DNA from: Roseococcus pinisoli
Lineage (GTDB): Bacteria > Pseudomonadota > Alphaproteobacteria > Acetobacterales > Acetobacteraceae
DNA: 64,000 nt
Assembly (NCBI RefSeq): GCF_018413645.1
Contig: NZ_JAHCDA010000003.1
Coordinates: 110,959-174,958 of the forward strand
Direction of reading: 5' to 3'
Shown: one piece after another, positions 16,932 through 25,125 of the stretch
How the letters are laid out: every line of letters begins with the position of its first letter
Position numbering within the stretch: the first letter of the stretch is position 1
Notes under the pieces: model-generated
Databases searched by the model: none
What the model saw: the letters and a program-made list of their open reading frames with translations, nothing else
What the model was told of the DNA's origin: nothing
Program-made: the position numbers and the translations under genes

Positions 16932-17336
16932 CTACGCCACCGCTGCCCAGACGCCTCGGTTATCCCGTTCGAAGGTCGCCCGGACGGAGGGCAGGATGGC
17001 CTTGACGCATTCTTCCACCGTCTTTGCGCCAGCGTCAGTGAATACGGCTTGGCCTCGTTTTGGCAGGGTGCTGCGGTCGAGAAGCGACAGGACCATGCCG
17101 CCTGACTCACCGTTGACGATCAAGAGGCCCAGATTTCCGGGGCCTGCCAGGAGGAGCGTGATCCGGTCCTTCGTCGCCTCGGTGACCGAATCCCAGACAT
17201 CGAGGCGAGCGGGGAACCTGAACAGCCCCAGGTCGAGGTCCGTCCTGCCGCCGCCAGTCGTTTTGGCCGGGTATGTGCCGTACTGAATCGTCAGGCCAAA
17301 GGCGTCGCACACCTCCGCGCGGGTCAGGAAACTCAT
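16932..17336 (-). CDS. Hypothetical phage protein
   Basis: 134 residues, ATG overlapping the upstream stop as ATGA, ending five bases before the polymerase start. It looks globular, with mixed strands and helices. No motif recognised. Coupling to the polymerase suggests a replication-related role. Confidence 0.6.
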   Translation of the reverse strand: MSFLTRAEVCDAFGLTIQYGTYPAKTTGGGRTDLDLGLFRFPARLDVWDSVTEATKDRITLLLAGPGNLGLLIVNGESGGMVLSLLDRSTLPKRGQAVFTDAGAKTVEECVKAILPSVRATFERDNRGVWAAVA

Positions 17337-17578
17337 GGTGCCATGACCTCATTCAGGTGAGTCCAGCGAATGCCGGTGCTTCCGGCCGAGTCACCCTTCC
17401 AGCGACCCAACCAAATGCCGAAAAGATATGCGTCGACCAGGACGAGCTTCTTCTCGTCGTCCACCTTGGTGACCACGAAGGCGATCGGCTCATCGGTTAC
17501 CAAGGGGAGGGGGCGTCCGGCCTCGAAGGTCGTCCCGGCCTTGAGCGCGAGTAGCGTGGCGATGCTGGTGAGCTGCAT
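17333..17578 (-). CDS. Small hypothetical phage protein
   Basis: 81 residues, starting directly after the stop of the upstream gene. It is beta-rich (PIAFVVTKVDDEKKLVLVDAYLFG region). No family recognised. It sits in a coupled chain of three genes leading into the polymerase. Confidence 0.6.
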   Translation of the reverse strand: MQLTSIATLLALKAGTTFEAGRPLPLVTDEPIAFVVTKVDDEKKLVLVDAYLFGIWLGRWKGDSAGSTGIRWTHLNEVMAP

Positions 17579-18475
17579 TTAGCTTCCCACCCCGACCAGG
17601 CGCTTCGCATGAGGCATCGGCGACTTGAATGGCACTCCAAGGCCGAGCAGTAGGGCGCCCAACGACTTGTGCATCAGGTTCTCGTCGCTCACGGCCATGT
17701 GGATGGAGGCGTAGGGCTTGCCGCCCCCGCTCTTCGGGGTGAACCCGTTGGCGCTCAGACCGCTCGTCAGCTCACCCAAACCGGGCCCCTCGACGCGGAT
17801 CGAGAGTGCGCCGTTATGGTAACGAGCCGCGACATTCACGGCGGGCGATAACGCGACCACGTGGTAGCGGCTGTGCCCATCCGTCCCGGACACCGGCTGA
17901 TACATCCGCGTCGCCTGCCTCAGCGGAACCGTCGTCATGGTCTTCATTTCAAGATCGGTGAGCTCCATCACCGAAATGCCCAGCTCTTCGAGGGCAGGGG
18001 GCTTCTTCGACTTCTTGGGCTTGGGGCCGGCAAGCATATCAAGCGCCGGAGTGTCGGACGAAGTCTTGACCGGCGCAGCGGCGGTGATGATCCCCATCAG
18101 GTCTTCTTCGGCGAAGACGGGATGGGCTGCCGAAACTTCCTCGGGGAGGGCGTTCGTCATCGGGGGCGAGGTCGCATCGCCAGGCAGGTGGCTTATCGGG
18201 AAGAGCGTGCTCAGCTTGTCCGTCAGATCGGCCACGAACTGCTTGAGTGCCGCAGCGTGCAGGAGGATCGTGTGCTCAGTCAGCGTCTGCTCGATCGCGG
18301 CCTTGGAAAAGGCCGGACCACACGCAAGCGAGATGCGATCCTTGTCGGGGAACTTGACGGTGAACTTGTGAGCGGTCTGCTCGAAGCTGACACCTGCATT
18401 GTGCAGGGTCTTCATCGACGGGAAGCCAATCGCCTCGAGGAATAGCGCCCCGTTGATGGGGTACATAACTGGCAT
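17579..18475 (-). CDS. Hypothetical phage protein, two-part with lysine/proline linker
   Basis: 298 residues. The N-terminal half (to about 110) and C-terminal half (from about 165) look like separate domains joined by a KPKKSKKPP-rich linker. No motif recognised. It is first in a coupled set with the two small genes and the polymerase, and has its own promoter candidate and SD hairpin. Confidence 0.6.
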   Translation of the reverse strand: MPVMYPINGALFLEAIGFPSMKTLHNAGVSFEQTAHKFTVKFPDKDRISLACGPAFSKAAIEQTLTEHTILLHAAALKQFVADLTDKLSTLFPISHLPGDATSPPMTNALPEEVSAAHPVFAEEDLMGIITAAAPVKTSSDTPALDMLAGPKPKKSKKPPALEELGISVMELTDLEMKTMTTVPLRQATRMYQPVSGTDGHSRYHVVALSPAVNVAARYHNGALSIRVEGPGLGELTSGLSANGFTPKSGGGKPYASIHMAVSDENLMHKSLGALLLGLGVPFKSPMPHAKRLVGVGS

Positions 18476-18476
18476 C

Positions 18477-18492
18477 GAACCCTCCTTGGTTC
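18477..18492 (-). promoter_or_regulatory. SD hairpin 2 (CsrA-type site)
   Basis: GAACC-AAGGAG-GGTTC on the minus strand, a 5-bp stem, one base before the ATG at 18475. Confidence 0.78.
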
Positions 18493-18502
18493 TACTGCGT
18501 CT

Positions 18503-18530
18503 TTACTGGCAGATTACTGTGCCATGGCAA
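18503..18530 (-). promoter_or_regulatory. Promoter candidate, TTGCCA-N16-CAGTAA
   Basis: Shares the phage pattern TTGnnn-N16-YAnnnW and the T-rich run just before the -35. It lies upstream of SD hairpin 2. Confidence 0.4.
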
Positions 18531-18543
18531 GTGAAAATTAGGG

Positions 18544-19428
18544 TTATTTCGTGCCTTGCCAAGCCTTCATGCCGAAGACGTAGGTCTTTGAATTGACGAC
18601 CGGATTCACCGACCCGAAGGACGTTCCGCTGGCAGTCGGCGGACTCTTACCGCCCTTTCCGCCCTTGCCCACAGGCCATCCCGAATTACCTGTGGCCCCC
18701 TTGGAGAAGGTCTGAGTCGTCTTGGTTGCAGAAGCCGCCTTGGCCCCGAAATGCTTCACCAGAAACTCTATCTGCCCGGTCGTTTCGACCGCCTTCTTGC
18801 AGTAGTTCTTTCGAACGAAGGCGATTGGGTCGTCTATCTTGTAACAGCGGCCCGCCAGGGCGGCTAAGAGCATGCCGGTGCGCCCATGTCCCCCGATGCA
18901 GCCCACATGAACCTTCCGCCCGGCCTGAAGCTGCGCGTAGGTCCAATCCACCATCTTCGTGAAGGACGACAGATTGATGGGAATCTGCATGTCTTGGATC
19001 GGGAAATAGACCTCGTCGCCCGGCTCCCAAGGGAGCGACCGGTTCGTGGCCTTCATGCCGCTGTCGAGGCCGATGTAGACGTCTGCGTCCTTGATCACCG
19101 GGTGGGTGCATGAGCCCCCCCAGATCTTGCGTCCGTCGGGGAAGGTAAGAGGGGGGTGGTCCTCGTAGCAGGCACGATAGGTCTTGGACGAGCTCTGGCT
19201 GGAGACGGTCTGGTTGCCGGTCGGCGCGGTGTCGTACCAAGGCGAATCATCGCCCACATAGTCGTAGGCAGTGTCGAGAAGGTTTCCCTGCTCATCTCCG
19301 GGCTTGTGGCCCTTTTTGCTCGCCTTGCTCATGGCGTGTGCCTTCGCTTTTGCCGTAGATCCGGCCCTAAGTTCTTCGACGACGATGTCTCTCTCGGCGA
19401 AGACGCATGTGTAGACGTGCACGGGCAT
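18544..19428 (-). CDS. Tyrosine/dual-specificity phosphatase-like protein 1
   Basis: 294 residues. The loop V-G-C-I-G-G-H-G-R-T-G (C177, R183) is the C-x5-R-[ST] active-site signature of cysteine phosphatases, followed by a helix (MLLAALAGRC) and a DDPIAFVRKNYCKKAVET region like that of phosphatase 2 at 20511-21173. D146 in the IQDM segment could be the general acid. The last 60 residues are glycine/serine/lysine-rich and probably disordered. The start is the ATG overlapping the upstream stop (TGATG); the longer frame is antisense-free but lacks a ribosome site. Confidence 0.75.
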   Translation of the reverse strand: MPVHVYTCVFAERDIVVEELRAGSTAKAKAHAMSKASKKGHKPGDEQGNLLDTAYDYVGDDSPWYDTAPTGNQTVSSQSSSKTYRACYEDHPPLTFPDGRKIWGGSCTHPVIKDADVYIGLDSGMKATNRSLPWEPGDEVYFPIQDMQIPINLSSFTKMVDWTYAQLQAGRKVHVGCIGGHGRTGMLLAALAGRCYKIDDPIAFVRKNYCKKAVETTGQIEFLVKHFGAKAASATKTTQTFSKGATGNSGWPVGKGGKGGKSPPTASGTSFGSVNPVVNSKTYVFGMKAWQGTK

Positions 19429-20465
19429 CACGCCGCCCTCTGCATCTTGAGGGTTTTCAGAATCACCTTGGGCATGATCTGAACCGTGCCGAGCCAGGCT
19501 TCGGCGCCAGGGGGGAGCTTCTGCGCGACCGGCGGGGGAGGAGGCTTCGCCGACTTCGGCTTGCTCGGCGCAATCGCACCTTTGCCGCCAAGGGCCTGGA
19601 TTTTCGGGTAGTCGAGTTCCTGGTGATCCGGGGGGCAAAGCTCCCAGAGGGTTTGCAGCCAGGCGCGGTGCGCGTCAGTGACGTACTTCCCCATACCAAC
19701 TTCGTGGGACTGGTGGACCATCTGCGGGATTTGACCCGAGCGCTGTACGTCGAGAACCCAGAGGAAATAGCTCCCGTACATCCCGAAGTTCATGCCCTTG
19801 TTGTAGATAGGGCCGTTGTTGTGCGAGAGCGTGAAGGACACATCGAGCATGACCTCCGGCGTGTACTCGCCGAACACGTAGGACTTCATGCAGTCCGCGA
19901 TCGAGCCCCAGGCCTTCCCGCCGTAGCCACCGCCCCAGGACCCTTTGTGGAAGCCGTAGCAGAGGGCCTGGCAGTAGGCTCCCAAGGTGCTGTTCGGGGG
20001 CGCGTTCGGGAACGTCTTCATGGCCGTGGTAGCATCGTCAGGGATGCTGCAGAGGTAGTCGGATGCCTGCTGCCCGTAGAGGCCGGCTACGAGCGCCTTG
20101 GTCTTTGCCGAGCTCTTCAGATGCCGCATCTCACGGGTGCAGATGATGAGCAGATAAACGAACGACCTCTCGGCCAAGGCGCAGGCCTCTGCATGATAGG
20201 TCTCGATAAGCTTCAGCGCATCGATCGGAAGAGGCTCCAGCATGTGGAACTTCTTCCGGAGGTCACCAACCGCGTGCTGGAGCAGGTAGAAGGTGATGGC
20301 GCTTTCTTCCGGGACCGCCCCCGGGTTCGTGTCCTTGGCGAAGAAGGCTTTGAAGACCTTCCCCGTTTCGGAGCAGGGCACCGAAGAAATGTCGTTCGCT
20401 CGGCATAGGGGCCTGGCCAACTGGTAGGCGAGCGTATTCTTGGGTGCGAGCAGGCTCGGCTTCAT
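19428..20465 (-). CDS. Hypothetical phage protein between the two phosphatases
   Basis: 345 residues, mostly helical, with a tryptophan/glycine-rich patch (about 185-200) and a proline-rich linker near 310. No known domain recognised. It is coupled by TGATG to phosphatase 1 and follows phosphatase 2, so it may be their partner or substrate. It has an SD hairpin and a promoter candidate of its own. Confidence 0.6.
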   Translation of the reverse strand: MKPSLLAPKNTLAYQLARPLCRANDISSVPCSETGKVFKAFFAKDTNPGAVPEESAITFYLLQHAVGDLRKKFHMLEPLPIDALKLIETYHAEACALAERSFVYLLIICTREMRHLKSSAKTKALVAGLYGQQASDYLCSIPDDATTAMKTFPNAPPNSTLGAYCQALCYGFHKGSWGGGYGGKAWGSIADCMKSYVFGEYTPEVMLDVSFTLSHNNGPIYNKGMNFGMYGSYFLWVLDVQRSGQIPQMVHQSHEVGMGKYVTDAHRAWLQTLWELCPPDHQELDYPKIQALGGKGAIAPSKPKSAKPPPPPVAQKLPPGAEAWLGTVQIMPKVILKTLKMQRAA

Positions 20466-20466
20466 C

Positions 20467-20482
20467 AGACCCTCCTTGGTCT
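20467..20482 (-). promoter_or_regulatory. SD hairpin 3 (CsrA-type site)
   Basis: AGACC-AAGGAG-GGTCT, 5-bp stem, one base before the ATG at 20465. Confidence 0.78.
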
Positions 20483-20497
20483 TTCAGTGCGGTACTT

Positions 20498-20525
20498 TTC
20501 GTAGTTGAGCCTACCTGCCAGGCAA
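20498..20525 (-). promoter_or_regulatory. Promoter candidate, TTGCCT-N16-TACGAA
   Basis: The spacer contains GCAGGTAGGC, also present in the promoter at 36429-36456, in the same register. It overlaps the end of phosphatase 2. Confidence 0.42.
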
Positions 20526-21173
20526 GAAGAGAGTTCGGAAGAAGCGCGGCCAGAACGAGAAAATCGAGTGTGCACCCGGGTGCACGGGAGCAGCAGCGAC
20601 GGCCTGTTCCTGGTCAACGGTGACCGGGTCGGCAGTGATCCGGCCGGCCGAGATGGCCCCAGCGACGATGCGTCTCGGTGCGATCAGACCAGTAAGATCG
20701 AGGTCACGAACGAACTTCTGTTGGGTGGGAGTCTCGACGGCGGCCCGATAGTATTCCCGGCGCACGTAGCCGACGGGGTCCTCGATCCCAGCCAGCCGAG
20801 CCATAAGCGCCAGGAACAAGCCGGTGCGGCCTTGGCCGGCCATGCAGCCGACGTAGTAGACTGAGTTCGGTGCCTCCCGCATGGCCTCCCAGAGCTGACG
20901 CATCGCATCGCGCGTCTCCTGGGGATCGGGAGTGCCAAAATCGGGCGCATGGAGAAGGATGGTAGCGGAGTCCGCCAAGGCGCTGTGGACCTCGAGGCAG
21001 ACGCTGTAGGCCTTCTTGGGGCAGGCATCGAAAGGTCCGCCGAAGATCGTCACATCGTGCCCATCGACCGGGATCGTAAGTGACCCATTGATCTTGGGCT
21101 TCTGCTTCGAGAAGCGTTCAGGCGAGCTACCGAAGCTCTGCGCAGTGAACTCGGCGGGGTCTTTCTTGGCCAT
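20511..21173 (-). CDS. Tyrosine/dual-specificity phosphatase-like protein 2
   Basis: 220 residues. V-G-C-M-A-G-Q-G-R-T-G gives C110 and R116 of the C-x5-R signature. The following helix and the DPVGYVRREYYRAAVETPTQQKF segment align with phosphatase 1, so the two are paralogues. D83 in PDFGTPD may be the acid loop. The last 20 residues read through the palindrome at 20570 and end in an arginine/phenylalanine-rich tail. Target unknown. Confidence 0.75.
   Translation of the reverse strand: MAKKDPAEFTAQSFGSSPERFSKQKPKINGSLTIPVDGHDVTIFGGPFDACPKKAYSVCLEVHSALADSATILLHAPDFGTPDPQETRDAMRQLWEAMREAPNSVYYVGCMAGQGRTGLFLALMARLAGIEDPVGYVRREYYRAAVETPTQQKFVRDLDLTGLIAPRRIVAGAISAGRITADPVTVDQEQAVAAAPVHPGAHSIFSFWPRFFRTLFLPGR
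20570..20585. repeat. Dispersed 16-bp palindrome, copy 5
   Basis: GTGCACCCGGGTGCAC, perfect. It lies inside the last codons of phosphatase 2, about 45 bp upstream of the promoter candidate for the next gene. Confidence 0.88.
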
Positions 21174-21178
21174 ATGTC

Positions 21179-21194
21179 CAGCCCTCCTTGGCTG
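21179..21194 (-). promoter_or_regulatory. SD hairpin 4 (CsrA-type site)
   Basis: CAGCC-AAGGAG-GGCTG, 5-bp stem, five bases before the ATG at 21173. Confidence 0.78.
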
Positions 21195-21207
21195 TGTGAT
21201 ACGAGTT

Positions 21208-21235
21208 AAGCTGAAGATTTGCAGGTAATTGTCAA
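21208..21235 (-). promoter_or_regulatory. Promoter candidate, TTGACA-N16-CAGCTT
   Basis: Perfect -35 TTGACA upstream of SD hairpin 4, in the 75-bp gap after the gene at 21249. Confidence 0.45.
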
Positions 21236-21248
21236 GCGGTTCAGAACG

Positions 21249-21626
21249 CTATTCTGCCTTTTCGGGGGAGTTAGGTTCCGCTTCGGATCTATTTTCTTCG
21301 GCTTCGGAATTCTTTACATCTCGCGGGAGCGGCTGCAGCATTTTGGCTGCTAATTTCTCGCGGCGCTTTGCATTTCGCCGCGCTTGGTAGCTGTTTTTGA
21401 GGTCCCACTCTTCTCTTTTGAAGAGCTTCATTTCGACGACAACGCCGTCGTCGATCCTGAAAATGAAGCTATCGAACCGACGTAAACCCGTCCCGGAGCC
21501 CCCGAAGGGCATCGCCTGCTTCGCCATGCGGGAGATGCGCACATCTAGGTTACCGTATAGGCCAAGAGCACGGGCTTGTTCCTTGACGCGCTCTGGCACC
21601 TCTAACGGGAATACGTCGTAGCTCAT
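21249..21626 (-). CDS. Hypothetical phage protein with charged tail
   Basis: 125 residues, coupled to the CsrA-like gene by an ATGA overlap. The first 85 residues form a small domain with a FDSFIFRIDDGVVVEMKLF strand pair; the C-terminal 40 are lysine/arginine then glutamate-rich. No family recognised. Coupling suggests it works with the CsrA-like protein. Confidence 0.6.
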   Translation of the reverse strand: MSYDVFPLEVPERVKEQARALGLYGNLDVRISRMAKQAMPFGGSGTGLRRFDSFIFRIDDGVVVEMKLFKREEWDLKNSYQARRNAKRREKLAAKMLQPLPRDVKNSEAEENRSEAEPNSPEKAE

Positions 21627-21919
21627 TGGGTCGGTCCGTCAGTCGGGTTCTTGCCCGCCAAATACTTCTCCGAGCGTAGGACGAGAAGGCTCCTTGGCGC
21701 TTCGATCGTCACCCTGGCCATGGCCGGCTGGGTTCGCATTCCCACCGCCATGAATACATCGGGAAGAACTTCGGTGCCCCTGGTGTCGTTTATCGTGAAG
21801 TCCTGGCCACCCACCCGGCGAATTACGACATGGTGAGGCGCGTCAATTCGAAGCACCGACAACTTCGTGTCGCCGACGTAGAACTCGTCGCCAGGACGCA
21901 ACGTCATTACTAGGGGCAT
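21623..21919 (-). CDS. CsrA/RsmA-like RNA-binding protein with an insertion
   Basis: 98 residues. The N-terminus (T-L-R-P-G-D-E-F-Y-V-G-D then a KLSVLRID strand) matches strands 1-3 of CsrA, and residues about 69-88 (ARVTIEAPRSLLVLRSEKYL) match strands 4-5 and the helix start, including the equivalents of Arg44 and Glu46 in the V-x-R-x-E segment. About 40 residues are inserted between strands 3 and 4, and the residue equivalent to Arg6 is leucine. CsrA dimers bind GGA in hairpin loops and block ribosomes. The phage carries many such hairpins, which supports the call. It has no SD hairpin itself. Confidence 0.55.
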   Translation of the reverse strand: MPLVMTLRPGDEFYVGDTKLSVLRIDAPHHVVIRRVGGQDFTINDTRGTEVLPDVFMAVGMRTQPAMARVTIEAPRSLLVLRSEKYLAGKNPTDGPTQ

Positions 21920-21932
21920 CTGAAAATTCCTT

Positions 21933-24053
21933 TTAGGCCGCTCGGGCTCGAGAATGGTTTTTGTGAAGCAAGGCGACGCCTAGCAAATGGCCGTTGGATG
22001 CGACGACGGTGCCGAACTCCGATCGGCACCAGCGAAGGATTCTCCCCTTGGCTTCTTCGCTGCCAAAAGCAGCCTCGAGCTCAGCGGAGACAGCGACGAC
22101 CCCACCTTCCATCAGGCCAGCCAGTGTCGACGGACTGGCCATCGAATTGATGCCTTGCTCAAGTAATTTCATCGCGACCAGACCGTTGCTCGCTTGGATA
22201 GGCAAGCCCAGATTCTTGAGCTGAGCAGGAATCCAAGGAGTATCACTAGAGAGAAAGTTCTCTCCACCCATGCGGGCAACAAGGAGGTCGTCCGTGTTCA
22301 TTAATGATTTGGGGCTTTCGAGGCGAAAAAAGCTGCCTGGGGGAACTGTGCTTTTAGACAGGATAGCAACCTGCGCATCAAGCCAGGACTCGTCCCCCCA
22401 ATTATCAATACTGGAGAGGATGAAGGCCACATTGGGCACCCCATCGCGGAGATCGGAGATGACGATCATCTCGTCCTTCAAATGAGCCGCCCACTCCAGC
22501 ACGGCTACCGTTTCCGGGGTCAGCGTGCCCCCCAGGACCGGCACGTCCACGTCCACCCATACCCGACCGGTCGACCCGCAAATCGTGATCTTCTTCCCCT
22601 CCAGCAGGGAGACGTCGATCTCTTCGCAGCCGACCACACAGGCCTTGTTCATGGCCCGGGCGACCACCGCAGCATGGCTTGTGGAGCCGCCGGTTTTTGT
22701 CAGGATGCCGACTGAGGCGTCCATGGCCCCGATATCGTCGGGGTCGGTCTCGTGCCTCACGAGAAGTACGCCCTCGCCGGCTTTCGCGCGGGTGATCGCT
22801 GTCTTGGAATCCGTTACCGCTACCCCGGTCACGACGCCGGGCGACCCCGCCAAGCCTACAAATGTGGGCTCCGTCTTAAACGAATGGTCCACGCAAGGCC
22901 GAGAGACTTCTATGAAATCCTTGCCGTCGAAGCGAGACACCAGGCAATTGAGGTCGATCAGACCCTCCTGGTGCATGTCGTGGGCGATGCGGAACTTGGC
23001 GAGGGACGCCCGCTTTCCAACCCGGCACTGCAGCATGAACAGAGCCCGATCTTGCACAGTAAATTCGACGTCCATCATATCTTGGTAGACGGCCTCAAGC
23101 CGTGTGCAGACGGCCACGATCTGGTCACCAACCTCCGGCCACATCTCGCGAAGCACGAAGAAGGGCATAGGAGTGCGGACGCCAGCGACAACGTCCTCGC
23201 CCTGCGCGTTGGGTAGGAACTCACCGAAAATCCCGGGCTCTCCGTTTGACGGGTTACGTGTGAAGAGGACGCCAGAGCCGCTGTCATCGTTCGCGTTACC
23301 GAACACCATGGCCTGGACCGTAACGGCCGTGCCCATCTCCACAGGAATGCCCTGCATCTTTCGGTACACATCCGCGCGCTCGTTGCGCCAGGAACCGAAC
23401 ACCGCTCCGATGGAGGCCCTGAGCTGCTCTTCGATTGTCTCGGGGAAAGGCTTCTGGGTCACCGCCTGGAAGAGCTGGCAGTAGGCCGCACACACCGCCA
23501 CCAAGGCGTTCGTGTCGAGCTCTTTGTCCTCCTTCACGCCGGCTTGGTCTTTGGCGTTCTGCAGGATCTTCTCGAAGGCCTCGGAGGGGACGCCGTAGGC
23601 CGTGTGGCCCAGCATTTGGATCAGCCGCCGGCGGCTGTCGAGGGCGGTTCGTCCCCCCAGGCGGTTCGTCCATTCCTGAAGACTGTCCTGCGTCATGCCG
23701 ACGTTCAGGATCGTGTCCATCATGCCCGGCATCGACACGGGGGCACCGGAGCGGACTGAGACGAGTGGGGCGTAGCCGAAGTGACTTTTCAGTTCTTCAT
23801 AGGCCACCAGGGCGAGCTCGACCGCCTCGTCGAGGACTGCGTCCGGGGCGGTCTCGTACAGAGCGCACCAGGGCGTTGGGAGCGTGAAGCCGGGGGGGAC
23901 GGGGAGGTTCAGCTCGGTCATCCGCACCAAATTGGCGCCCTTGCCACCGAGAAACGCCGTCGCGTCAATCTCGTTGTTAAGGCCAGGGCAGCCCGCCATC
24001 CCGAACTTCACGATCGGGAAAGCTTGCATCTGGGGGGTCGTGCTGAGTTTCAT
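21933..24053 (-). CDS. PPDK-like phosphotransferase lacking the PEP-barrel domain
   Basis: 706 residues. Residues 1-350 match the nucleotide-binding domain of pyruvate phosphate dikinase (G-G-K-G-A-N-L near 36-42, VSVRSGAPVSMPGMMDTILN near 98-117, VLFTRNP-S-G-E near 262-272). Residues 395-480 are the swivelling domain with T-G-G-S-T-S-H-A-A and catalytic His460. The C-terminal 226 residues do not look like the PEP/pyruvate barrel of true PPDKs (usually about 870-900 residues). The enzyme could load phosphate from ATP onto His460 and pass it to an unknown acceptor, as in rifampin phosphotransferase. It has an SD hairpin. Confidence 0.8.
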   Translation of the reverse strand: MKLSTTPQMQAFPIVKFGMAGCPGLNNEIDATAFLGGKGANLVRMTELNLPVPPGFTLPTPWCALYETAPDAVLDEAVELALVAYEELKSHFGYAPLVSVRSGAPVSMPGMMDTILNVGMTQDSLQEWTNRLGGRTALDSRRRLIQMLGHTAYGVPSEAFEKILQNAKDQAGVKEDKELDTNALVAVCAAYCQLFQAVTQKPFPETIEEQLRASIGAVFGSWRNERADVYRKMQGIPVEMGTAVTVQAMVFGNANDDSGSGVLFTRNPSNGEPGIFGEFLPNAQGEDVVAGVRTPMPFFVLREMWPEVGDQIVAVCTRLEAVYQDMMDVEFTVQDRALFMLQCRVGKRASLAKFRIAHDMHQEGLIDLNCLVSRFDGKDFIEVSRPCVDHSFKTEPTFVGLAGSPGVVTGVAVTDSKTAITRAKAGEGVLLVRHETDPDDIGAMDASVGILTKTGGSTSHAAVVARAMNKACVVGCEEIDVSLLEGKKITICGSTGRVWVDVDVPVLGGTLTPETVAVLEWAAHLKDEMIVISDLRDGVPNVAFILSSIDNWGDESWLDAQVAILSKSTVPPGSFFRLESPKSLMNTDDLLVARMGGENFLSSDTPWIPAQLKNLGLPIQASNGLVAMKLLEQGINSMASPSTLAGLMEGGVVAVSAELEAAFGSEEAKGRILRWCRSEFGTVVASNGHLLGVALLHKNHSRARAA

Positions 24054-24057
24054 TTGA

Positions 24058-24073
24058 AGGCCCTCCTTGGCCT
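24058..24073 (-). promoter_or_regulatory. SD hairpin 5 (CsrA-type site)
   Basis: AGGCC-AAGGAG-GGCCT, 5-bp stem, four bases before the ATG at 24053. Confidence 0.78.
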
Positions 24074-24081
24074 CGTCTCGG

Positions 24082-24109
24082 ACTATACAAATACCATCGG
24101 GCTAGTACA
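24082..24109 (-). promoter_or_regulatory. Promoter candidate, TGTACT-N16-TATAGT
   Basis: The best -10 of the set (TATAGT) with a weaker -35, upstream of the PPDK-like gene. Confidence 0.45.
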
Positions 24110-24127
24110 GGAAAATTCTAAGTGAAT

Positions 24128-24541
24128 TCAATGCATAAACCGGTGCCACATATCAAACATACGGCTTGCTGCTAGTCGAGTCTCGGCCCGAAGCACGTCT
24201 TCCTGCGCATCTTGCGTGATGGCAAGGGCCGTGAGGCAGACATTGCTGTCCAGGGGCACGAAACCTTCCTCCGCCATTTTGATCGCGAAAAGGCAGGAGG
24301 CAACCAAAATCTCTCGTGGGCTTTCAATGCCGCCGACGCTGATCAGCGCATGGACGGCCTGAGTGAGCTGCTCAATGCGCATCGCGACCATCGGTTTGTC
24401 GATTTTGGCGCACTCAGCCTGCCACGCAGTTTTCATCGCATGCCGAACGTCGGACCGCACCACGCCCATGCCGATATTGGACATCGCCCCATGGGTCAGA
24501 GAGGCCGTGAGCAGAGCCGCCGGCGGATGACTAACCAACAT
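24128..24541 (-). CDS. Hypothetical helical phage protein
   Basis: 137 residues. The ATG at 24541, ten bases after AAGGG and overlapping the upstream gene by 11 nt, is preferred over a TTG at 24568. Mainly helical. No motif recognised. Confidence 0.55.
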   Translation of the reverse strand: MLVSHPPAALLTASLTHGAMSNIGMGVVRSDVRHAMKTAWQAECAKIDKPMVAMRIEQLTQAVHALISVGGIESPREILVASCLFAIKMAEEGFVPLDSNVCLTALAITQDAQEDVLRAETRLAASRMFDMWHRFMH

Positions 24542-25037
24542 GTGCTTGAATTCCCTTTTCGACGGCAATTATCGCCTTGATGGACCAGAAACCTTCGTCG
24601 AGCTGGGAGCACAGGTAAGCCGGAAACCAGATCTCCTCCGCCTTTCCAGATTTGTTGCTGCCCGCGTCGACGCGCAGACGAACCGCCATTGTGGTTTTCC
24701 CCGATGTCTCGGCCTTGATGATGACGACCATGTCGTCATGCGCCTTCTTGGGCGCCGCCTTGATCGCGACGATTTTGCCGCCAAACACCTCGGGATAGGC
24801 GAGGACAGACACCCCGTTGAGGAAGCTGATCATCACCAATTTGTGCCGGGGCACCCAGAACATCTCGGTGGGAGTGAGTCTGAAGGCCACCGCGTGCACG
24901 GTCTGGACTTCGATCTCGCTGGGGGCGGGGATATAGGTCACGCCATTGACCACGATCTGATCATCCGCGTCTACATTGGCGGGAGCGTAGATCAGCTTAT
25001 TCGCCACTATAGGCGTGTTCTTGTCTATGACAGACAT
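24531..25037 (-). CDS. Hypothetical beta-rich phage protein
   Basis: 168 residues, beta-rich. The ATG directly follows SD hairpin 6. No family recognised. It is first in a two-gene coupled unit with 24128-24541. Confidence 0.58.
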   Translation of the reverse strand: MSVIDKNTPIVANKLIYAPANVDADDQIVVNGVTYIPAPSEIEVQTVHAVAFRLTPTEMFWVPRHKLVMISFLNGVSVLAYPEVFGGKIVAIKAAPKKAHDDMVVIIKAETSGKTTMAVRLRVDAGSNKSGKAEEIWFPAYLCSQLDEGFWSIKAIIAVEKGIQAHVG

Positions 25038-25055
25038 AAGACCCTCCTTGGTCTT
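25038..25055 (-). promoter_or_regulatory. SD hairpin 6 (CsrA-type site)
   Basis: AAGACC-AAGGAG-GGTCTT, 6-bp stem directly abutting the ATG at 25037; the longest perfect stem of the family together with hairpin 11. Confidence 0.8.
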
Positions 25056-25107
25056 GACTTGGCATATACTGTTCTAAGACGAGAACTATTTTATAAGCAA
25101 TGGGGTT

Positions 25108-25123
25108 GTGCACCCGGGTGCAC
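25108..25123. repeat. Dispersed 16-bp palindrome, copy 6
   Basis: GTGCACCCGGGTGCAC, perfect, 2 bp past the terminase stop codon and 71 bp before the next start. Confidence 0.88.
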
Positions 25124-25125
25124 GA

